From: Novosphingobium sp.
Lineage (GTDB): Bacteria; Pseudomonadota; Alphaproteobacteria; Sphingomonadales; Sphingomonadaceae
NCBI GenBank assembly: GCA_015657645.1
Contig: JACDQK010000122.1
Span: forward strand, 1-40,671
Direction of reading: 5' to 3'
Length of the DNA stretch: 40,671 nt
Below are positions 34,756-40,671 of the stretch, piece by piece. Under the pieces are notes generated by a model that did no database searches, had not been told where the DNA came from, and saw only the letters and a list, made by a program, of their open reading frames with translations. The position numbers were made by a program, and so were the translations under genes. Position 1 is the stretch's first letter. The number at the start of each line of letters is the position of its first letter.

Positions 34756-36147
34756 CCGAAAATCTTCTTGAGGAAGGGGTTCAACATCCGCCCCTCAGGA
34801 TCAAGGCTGCGGCGCAGGGCATTGGCCTCGGCAAATTGCGGGTAGAGTGCCGCCAGCTCCGCTGCGCCGAGCGAATGGAGCTTGCCCCAGTGGGGCCGCC
34901 CGCCCGCCTCGCGCAGCACCGGTTCGGCCAGCCGTGCCATCCAGTCATGCGGTTCCTTGTAATAGGCATGGATCGCGATCGAGCCGCTCTCGCGCTGGTA
35001 GAAGGGGGAGAGCCAGGCATCGTCGGGTGCAATGATCCGCGCCTCGATCGGGAAGAACACGTCCGTCGCCTCGCGCTCGATCCGGGCGATGATCTCGCGC
35101 AGCGCATCGACCTGCTCCGCGATCGGCAGGTGGTATTCCATCTCCTTGAACCGCACCGGGCGCTCGTTGGACAGCAGCTTCCAGCCCTCGTCGATGGCAA
35201 TCTCGGGCGGAATGTCTTCCAGCGCCGCGCTCGCCAGCTGCTTGCGCAGGCCCGGCGTGAACTCGAAGACATCGCGCAGGGTCTTGAGGCTCATCAGCGT
35301 GTCGGCGTCCTGGTCCGGCCGCGCGGCGGACCGGTTCGTCAGTCACGTCATGGGTGATCAGCGCCGACTTGCCGGTGAAGGGCAGGACCAGGAATTCGGC
35401 GTTGCGGTGCCGCGCGGCGAGTGCTGGCCAGTCCTTGAGCAGGGCTTCGGTATCGACCAGCCGCACCTCCTTGCGCACGCGGGTCAGCGGCCGGTTGGCC
35501 AGCGTGACTTCGCTCAGCACGCCGAACGCTCCCAGGCCGACGCGGGCCGAATGGAACAGCTCGGGCCGCACATCGCGGCTGCATTCCACCACCTCGCCCG
35601 CCGGGGTGACAAGCTTCAGCGCCGTCACCTGACCATGCAGCGCGGTAATGCCCTTGCCGGTGCCATGGGTCCCGGTCGCCATGGCGCCGCCCAGCGTCTG
35701 CTTGTTGATGTCAGGCAGATTGGGCATTTCCTGCCCGATTGCGGCCAGCGCCGGCCCAAGCGCGGACAGACGGGTCCCGGCGCGGACCGTGGCGGTCATC
35801 GCCGCGGCATCGTGGCTGACCAGGCCGGTCATCCGGTCAAGCGAGAGCAGGGTCCCATCGGTCGGCACCAGCGCGGTAAAGCTGTGGCCCGCGCCGACCG
35901 GGCGGATCGGCATTGGCGCGCTGCGCAGCACCTGCGCCAGTTCGGCCTCGCTGGCCGGCGCAGCGCGCTGCGCCGGGTAGGAATGCTCCAGCCCCGACCA
36001 GTTCTGCCAGACCACGCGGCCCTGCGCATCAGTGGCGGGCAGGGCGGCGGGTTCACGGTCAAGCCAGATGCGCCGTCCGGCGAGACCGCCTGCGCCCAGG
36101 GCCAGCACACCCACACCGCCCAGCAGGACTTTGCGCCGCGTCGTCAT
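34752..36147 (-). CDS. Exported aldonolactone-oxidase-family flavoprotein (apparent frameshift)
   Basis: About 465 residues, related to D-arabinono-1,4-lactone oxidase/L-gulonolactone oxidase. A twin-arginine-like signal (MTTRRKVLLGGVGVLALGAGGLAG) is followed by the FAD domain (MPIRPVGAGHSFTALVPTDG, NLPDINKQTLGGAMATGTHGTGKG, VGLGAFGVLSEVTLANRP) and the C-terminal ALO domain with GRPHWGKLHS and a terminal DPEGRMLNPFLKKIFG. The frame changes near 35315-35330. Here the shift needs two missing bases or one extra, unlike the single-base losses elsewhere; the likely join is RRAA-PDQDADTLMSLKTLRDVF. Both ends overlap neighbours by four bases (ATGA with the cytochrome, GTGA with the PLP enzyme). Electrons probably go to the cytochrome rather than O2; that is inference. 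Confidence 0.85.
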
Positions 36148-36485
36148 TGTTCGCGTCCCGCCATGAAGCGGATCAGCGCTGCCGTATCCGCTGGAGTGCA
36201 GGTAAAGCACTGCCCGCCCGCCGGCATAGCCCCGAAGCCGACCAAGGCGTGTTGCAGCAGCACTGCCTCACCCTTGGCCCAGCGGGCGTCCCACTGGGTG
36301 CGGTCACCGGTCAATGGCGCCCCCGAGTCCGCGACCACATGGCAAGCCTTGCACGAGCTGTCGTAAAGCGCGGCCAGCTTGGCATCGGCCGGCCTCAGCG
36401 CGGCGCTCTGCTCGGGCGTCAGTGGTTGGGGCGGAGCCTCACAGGCCGCCAGGGCCAAAGGCAGTGCAAAAGCCAGGCGTCGCAT
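36144..36485 (-). CDS. Small c-type cytochrome lipoprotein
   Basis: 113 residues. Lipoprotein-like leader MRRLAFALPLALAAC with C15, then one haem-binding CKACH (C45, C48, H49), an axial methionine in GFGAMPAGG and a second cysteine pair in QCFTCT as in cytochrome c5-type proteins. Predicted to sit on the periplasmic side, anchored by lipid. First gene of a three-gene unit with the exported flavoprotein and PLP enzyme, with ATGA overlap to the next. Divergent from the TetR-type gene across a 64-base gap containing a perfect palindrome. Confidence 0.88.
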   Translation of the reverse strand: MRRLAFALPLALAACEAPPQPLTPEQSAALRPADAKLAALYDSSCKACHVVADSGAPLTGDRTQWDARWAKGEAVLLQHALVGFGAMPAGGQCFTCTPADTAALIRFMAGREQ

Positions 36486-36513
36486 GATTCTCCCCTTCCT
36501 TCGCGTCGAAACC

Positions 36514-36525
36514 TAGCTATAGCTA
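36514..36525. promoter_or_regulatory. Perfect palindrome, candidate TetR operator
   Basis: TAGCTATAGCTA is its own reverse complement and lies in the 64-base gap between the divergent cytochrome and TetR-type genes. The partly overlapping TATAGCTATATTT is unusually AT-rich for this genome. A TetR dimer here would control both directions. Confidence 0.6.
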
Positions 36526-36549
36526 TATTTCTGTCAAGGAGGCAGTGCC

Positions 36550-37122
36550 GTGATCCGCAAACCCACGCAAAAGCGCGCCCTGGCGACTTACGAGCGGCTG
36601 CTCGATGCGGCGGGGGAACTGCTGGCGGAAGTCGGGGTGGAGCGGATCAGCACCAATCTGGTCGCGGCGCGCGCCGGCGTCAGCCCGCCGACGCTCTATC
36701 ATTACTTCGCTGACAAGTACGCGCTGCTGGCGGCGCTGGGTGAGCGGCTGATGGCCGCCCAGAACGCATTGGTCGGATTGGGCGCAGCGGCGGATGAGGC
36801 GGAGATTGCCGAAGTCCTGCTGGCCCATGTCGCCCTGACCGAAGCCTGTCCCGGCGGGCCGTGGATCATGCGGATGCTGCGCGCCGTGCCGCAATTGGCC
36901 GAGGTCCGCCTCGCCTCGCACCGCGCGCTGACCGCGCAACTGGTCGAGCAGGCGCTGGCGGCTGAGCCGGGGCAGGACCGCGCCGCGCTGGAACGCCGGG
37001 CGCGGCTGGCGGTCGACCTGGGCTATTGCGCGATCGAGCTGGTGTTCGACGAACCGGGCCTTGAGCCGCGCGCGGTCATGCAGGACGCCGCCCGCGCGAT
37101 TGAGGCGGTACTGGCCGGTTAA
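36550..37122 (+). CDS. TetR/AcrR family transcriptional regulator
   Basis: 190 residues, GTG start with AAGGAGG nine bases upstream. The N-terminal DNA-binding domain is typical: [20 protein letters not shown], then [25 protein letters not shown]. The C-terminal ligand-binding domain is helical without recognisable specificity. Divergent from the cytochrome/oxidase/PLP operon with a palindrome between, so it most likely regulates that operon in response to the unknown substrate. Its stop shares TTAA with the stop of convergent rimO. Confidence 0.9.
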   Translation: MIRKPTQKRALATYERLLDAAGELLAEVGVERISTNLVAARAGVSPPTLYHYFADKYALLAALGERLMAAQNALVGLGAAADEAEIAEVLLAHVALTEACPGGPWIMRMLRAVPQLAEVRLASHRALTAQLVEQALAAEPGQDRAALERRARLAVDLGYCAIELVFDEPGLEPRAVMQDAARAIEAVLAG

Positions 37123-38483
37123 GCGATCGCGCCAAACAGGTCGTGCTCGTCAGCGTCCTCGATGGTCACCTGAACGATATCGCCGGGCTGCAGGCTGGAC
37201 GGGACTTCGCGCAGGTGGACCGCGCCGTCGATCTCGGGCGCATCGGCCTGTGACCGGCCGGTCGCGCCGATGTCGCCGTCTTCGTCCGGCTCACCCACCA
37301 GATCGATGATCACAGGCAGGGTCCGGCCGATCTTGGCCTGGAGCTTGGCCGCGCTGATTGCCTCGGTCTTGGCCATGATCCGGGCGTAGCGTTCTTCCTT
37401 GACCTCTTCCGGCACGGCGCCGGGCAGGTCGTTGGCGGCAGCGCCAGCAACGGGTTCGAAGCGGAAGGCGCCAACGCGGTCGAGCTGGGCTTCATCCAGC
37501 CAATCGAGCAGGTACTGGAAATCCGCCTCGGTCTCACCGGGGAAGCCGACCACGAAGGACGAGCGCACCGCGATATCAGGGCAGATCTCGCGCCAGGACT
37601 TCAGCCGTTCGAGCACCTTGGCTTCGTTGGCCGGGCGCTTCATCGCCTTAAGCACATTGGGGCTGGCGTGCTGGAAGGGGATGTCGAGATAGGGCGTCAG
37701 CAGCCCTTCGGCTATCAGCGGGATCACCGCATCGACGTGCGGATAGGGATAGACATAGTGCAGCCGCACCCACGGCGCCTGGCCTTCGGGCGTGCGCAGC
37801 TGGCCGAGTTCGCGGGCCAGATCGGTCATGTGGGCGCGGACCTCGCGGTCCTTCCAAGTGCGGCTTTCATGCCGGATATCGACGCCATAGGCCGAGGTAT
37901 CCTGGCTGATCACCAGCAGTTCCTTGGTCCCCGCCGCAACCAGCTTTTCGGCCTCGCGCAGCACGGCATCGACCCGGCGGCTGGCGAGCTTGCCGCGCAG
38001 CTGCGGGATGATGCAGAAGGCGCAGGCGTGGTTGCAGCCTTCGGAAATCTTCAGATAGCTGTAGTGGCGCGGGGTCAGCTTCACGTCCGGCTGGGGGATC
38101 AGGTCGATGAACGGGCCTTGGCTGGGCGGCGCGGCTTCATGCACTGCCTCAACCACCGCTTCGTACTGGTGCGCGCCGGTGACGGCGAGGACCTGCGGGA
38201 AGCGGGCGCGGATCGTCTCGGCCTCTTCGCCCATGCAGCCGGTGACGATCACGCGGCCATTTTCGGCAATCGCCTCGCCAATCGCGGCCAGGCTTTCTTC
38301 CTTGGCGGAATCGAGGAAACCGCAGGTGTTGACCAGCACGACGTCGGCCCCGGCATAGTCGGGGCTCATCGCATAGCCATCGGCGCGCAGCCGGGTGAGG
38401 ATCCGTTCGGAATCGACCAGCGCCTTCGGGCAGCCAAGGCTGACCATGCCCACGCGCTTCTGATCGGGAAGTTCGATTGCCAT
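37119..38483 (-). CDS. rimO: Ribosomal protein S12 methylthiotransferase RimO
   Basis: 454-residue radical-SAM enzyme that methylthiolates an aspartate of ribosomal protein S12. The N-terminal UPF0004 domain supplies cluster cysteines C18 ([12 protein letters not shown]), C54 (NTCGF) and C83 (TGCMGE). The radical-SAM motif C150-N-H-A-C154-A-F-C157 follows, then [26 protein letters not shown] and [17 protein letters not shown]-terminal TRAM domain ends the protein ([32 protein letters not shown]). RimO rather than MiaB is favoured by [12 protein letters not shown]. Complete and in one frame. Confidence 0.95.
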   Translation of the reverse strand: MAIELPDQKRVGMVSLGCPKALVDSERILTRLRADGYAMSPDYAGADVVLVNTCGFLDSAKEESLAAIGEAIAENGRVIVTGCMGEEAETIRARFPQVLAVTGAHQYEAVVEAVHEAAPPSQGPFIDLIPQPDVKLTPRHYSYLKISEGCNHACAFCIIPQLRGKLASRRVDAVLREAEKLVAAGTKELLVISQDTSAYGVDIRHESRTWKDREVRAHMTDLARELGQLRTPEGQAPWVRLHYVYPYPHVDAVIPLIAEGLLTPYLDIPFQHASPNVLKAMKRPANEAKVLERLKSWREICPDIAVRSSFVVGFPGETEADFQYLLDWLDEAQLDRVGAFRFEPVAGAAANDLPGAVPEEVKEERYARIMAKTEAISAAKLQAKIGRTLPVIIDLVGEPDEDGDIGATGRSQADAPEIDGAVHLREVPSSLQPGDIVQVTIEDADEHDLFGAIA

Positions 38484-38543
38484 GGCCGCGCCCCCTACAC
38501 GCGAAGCGCCGTGTGCGCTACCTCTGCGCGAAAGGAGACGGAA

Positions 38544-38897
38544 ATGGGCGCGATGGACTGGCTGGGCGTGGTCCTGGCAGCATTGGCGGCAAGCGCGGTG
38601 ATGGCGTTGGCCTTCCGGCAGGAACGGACCGGCTGGCTATACGCCGCCGTGCCGCTGGGGCTGGTCTCGGCGCTGATGCTGGGCCACGCGCTCGCCCGGA
38701 TCGGGCCGGAGAAGCTCGCCGCCAAGCCGCAGCTGTTCTTCATGCAGTCAGGCGGGCTGGCGCTGGCCTTCGTGGTCCCGGCGCTGTGGCTGACGCAGCT
38801 GCGCGATGGCGCGCCGCGCCGCCGAACCGTGATCGACAGTCTGGCCTTCCTTGCCGCCTATCTCGCGATGGGCGCGGTGTTCTGGATCCGCGCCTAG
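38544..38897 (+). CDS. Small integral membrane protein, unknown function
   Basis: 117 residues with AAAGGAGA seven bases before the ATG at 38544. Four hydrophobic segments: [55 protein letters not shown] and [20 protein letters not shown] cannot assign a family with confidence. It starts 60 bases from divergent rimO and shares CTAG with the stop of the convergent DUF4345-like gene. Confidence 0.7.
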   Translation: MGAMDWLGVVLAALAASAVMALAFRQERTGWLYAAVPLGLVSALMLGHALARIGPEKLAAKPQLFFMQSGGLALAFVVPALWLTQLRDGAPRRRTVIDSLAFLAAYLAMGAVFWIRA

Positions 38898-39292
38898 CCG
38901 ACGATCTCGCTGATGCGGTGGTGCGGCAGCAGGCGCCAGGCGGCATAGGCCAGCGCCACCTGCACGGCCTCAATCGCCATCGGCACGGCAAAGCCGGGGG
39001 CGGTGCCGTCCATGGCTGCGCTGACCAGCCGGCCAGTGAAGGCGATCCCCATCAGCAGGCCGGGGACCAGCAGCAGATCGCCATTGCGCCGCCAGCCGCC
39101 CCACAATTGGCAGCCGCCGGCGACGAGGAAGAAGGCAGTCAGGTCGGCGCGCAGCACGGCCATTCCGGCGGGACCGCTCGCCGTAACGGGGAAATTCGCC
39201 TGCATCGATGTCGGATCGATCAGAAAGCCGATCCCCAGCATAAGATTGAACAGGCCGAACAGGAACAGCAGGGCGGTCAGGATCAGGCGCAT
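38894..39292 (-). CDS. DUF4345-like membrane protein
   Basis: 132 residues starting MRLILTALLFLFGLFNLMLG, with four predicted helices. IDPTSMQANFPVTASGPAGMAVLRADLTAFFLV, then GLLMGIAFTGRLVSAAMDG, fits the general pattern of DUF4345-type small membrane proteins. The start at 39292 is preferred to a longer frame whose extra 30 residues are charged and unlike the family. Function unknown. Divergent from coaBC. Confidence 0.65.
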   Translation of the reverse strand: MRLILTALLFLFGLFNLMLGIGFLIDPTSMQANFPVTASGPAGMAVLRADLTAFFLVAGGCQLWGGWRRNGDLLLVPGLLMGIAFTGRLVSAAMDGTAPGFAVPMAIEAVQVALAYAAWRLLPHHRISEIVG

Positions 39293-39381
39293 GGCGGTAA
39301 CTTTCCCCGTTTTGACGATCTTAACCTCTGTGCCCCACGGAAATCCGGAAAGCAAAGCCTGTTGCGCAAGGGGATTGGGCA

Positions 39382-40671
39382 TTGCACAAGCTGGTCACCA
39401 TGAATGGTCCACGAATTCTTCTGATCGTTGGCGGCGGGATTGCCGCCTACAAGTCGTGCGAGCTCGTCCGGCTGATCCGCAAGCATGGCGGCGAGGTGAC
39501 CTGCGTCCTGACCAATGGCGGGGCGCAGTTCGTTACCCCGATGACGCTGGCCGCGCTTAGCGAGAACCCGGTCTATACCTCGCTCTGGGACCTCAAGAAC
39601 GAGGTCGAGATGGGGCATATCCAGCTCTCGCGCCAGGCTGACCTGATCGTGGTCTGCCCGGCGACGGCGGACCTGATGGCCAAGATGACGCACGGCATTG
39701 CCGACGATCTGGCCACAACCCTGCTGCTGGCGACCGACACGCCGGTCATGGCAATCCCGGCGATGAACGTGCGGATGTGGGAAAACGCCGCGACTCAGGC
39801 CAATGTCACCGCGCTGCGCGAACGCGGAATCGCGGTGATGGAGCCGGACGAAGGCCCGATGGCCTGCGGCGAGTTCGGCCCCGGCCGTCTGCCCGAACCG
39901 ATCCAGATCATGGCCGCGATCTGCGAAACGCTCTCGCTCGATCCGCCGATCGTGGCCATGCCCGAACTGACCTGGGAACCGGAAGATCCGCTGGCCGGTG
40001 TCGGCGATCTGGGCGGCCTGTCGAGCAGCCTGATCCAGCGCAGCACGACCTCGCGGATCGTCTTCGATGACGAGCTCCTGCCCGAGGACGCCGTGGTCGA
40101 AGACGTGGTGCCCGATCCGGACTTCGTGGACGGTCCTGCGCCCTTCGTCGAACTGCCCGAACCCGTGCCGGGCGATGCCGGGCCGATCCTGGTCAAGAAG
40201 GGCAAGGCCCGCGCCGCTCCGCCGACCGATGCCGAGGCGATCAATCACCTGGTGATGAACCAGGTCCCGCCCGAACCGCTGAAGGGCGATGCCCCGGCCG
40301 AAGCGACACCGGAGGCCGAGGTTGCGGCCGATCCGCTGGCCGGTCAGCCCGATTTCGAGGAAGCGCCCGAGCACCGCCCGCTCTACGGCAAGCATGTGCT
40401 GATCACTGCCGGCCCGACGCACGAGCCGATCGATCCGGTGCGCTACATCGCCAACCGCTCCTCCGGCAAGCAGGGCTATGCCATTGCCGCCGCCGCCGCC
40501 GCGCGGCGCGCGAGTCACGCTGGTCTCCGGCCCGGTCGCCTGCCGACCCGCCGGGGGTGGACCGCATCGATGTCGTCACGCGCGCGAAATGGCCGAAGCG
40601 GTGCGCCGCTCGCTGCCTGCCGATGTCGGCCGTCGATGGTCGCCTGCCGTGGCTGACTGGCGGACCGAGGA
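39382..40671 (+). CDS. coaBC: CoaBC, pantothenate-to-CoA bifunctional enzyme, 3' end cut and frameshifted
   Basis: Phosphopantothenate-cysteine ligase/phosphopantothenoylcysteine decarboxylase. The CoaC half (residues ~7-195) has ILLIVGGGIAAYKS, NEVEMGHIQLSRQADLIVVCPATAD with the active-site histidine, PAMNVRMWEN and MACGEFGPGRLPEP with the active-site cysteine. A ~135-residue acidic, proline-rich linker follows, then the CoaB half starts at YGKHVLITAGPTHEPIDPVRYIANRSSGKQGYAIA. From about 40500 several indels in quick succession (near 40505, 40534, 40544 and 40577) scramble the frame, though VTLVSGP, DRIDVVT, EMAEAVRRSLPAD and VADWR can still be read in different frames. A TTG start with AAGGGG upstream is used; the ATG at 39400 is an alternative. 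Confidence 0.88.

Overview
The window is high-GC DNA from an alphaproteobacterium, most likely a member of the Sphingomonadales. The pointers are a TonB-dependent receptor locus with a tryptophan-halogenase-like protein and a TPR/2OG-oxygenase protein, the NDUFA12 - DUF2155 - aat neighbourhood typical of Alphaproteobacteria, a PHA_gran_rgn protein and the general protein style. It is dense chromosomal sequence with no rRNA, insertion sequence, prophage or CRISPR array. The first and last genes are cut by the window ends, and the last ~170 bases contain several apparent indels, as at the end of a contig.

Layout. (1) 1-7.9 kb: a carbohydrate-type TonB locus with a ROK sugar kinase (cut at its 5' end), a LacI-type regulator, tandem LacI-like operators over a sigma70-like promoter, a TonB-dependent receptor, a halogenase-family flavoprotein, a TPR + 2OG-Fe(II) oxygenase protein and a TonB-like protein. 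(2) 7.9-14.8 kb: acs and a DUF2721 gene, then on the minus strand TelA/XpaC-like/PHA-granule-type genes, a small hypothetical gene and a fatty-acyl-AMP ligase. (3) 15-17.7 kb: recX, a DUF192 lipoprotein, the complex I accessory subunit NDUFA12, a DUF2155 lipoprotein and antisense aat. (4) 17.7-24.6 kb: tRNA-Trp, a multi-pass membrane protein, secE-nusG, then a convergent restriction-modification pair and an aspartyl protease where rplK-rplA would normally follow nusG directly, then rplK-rplA with its own leader and terminator. (5) 24.6-29.9 kb: cupin, PilZ, lipoprotein, CinA-type protein, an EthA-like Baeyer-Villiger monooxygenase and CorA. (6) 29.9-37.1 kb: an accessory minus-strand block made of an exported cytochrome c / aldonolactone-oxidase-type flavoprotein / PLP enzyme operon under a divergent TetR gene, followed by a TIR-TolB-like-TPR protein and a second aldonolactone-oxidase-type flavoprotein. 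(7) 37.1-40.7 kb: rimO, two small membrane proteins and coaBC.

Most striking biology: the R-M pair placed head-to-head in the convergent gap between nusG and the aspartyl protease; the TIR-TPR/flavoprotein gene pair; the three-gene exported redox/PLP operon with a palindromic putative TetR operator; and nested inverted repeats in the secE leader.

Major caveat: at least eight genes (LacI regulator, acs, FAAL, NDUFA12, aat, monooxygenase, aldonolactone oxidase, coaBC) carry frameshifts, almost all explained by one missing G or C in a short homopolymer. Because core genes are hit repeatedly in the same way, sequencing or assembly error is a better explanation than gene decay, and the affected genes are annotated here as joined reading frames.
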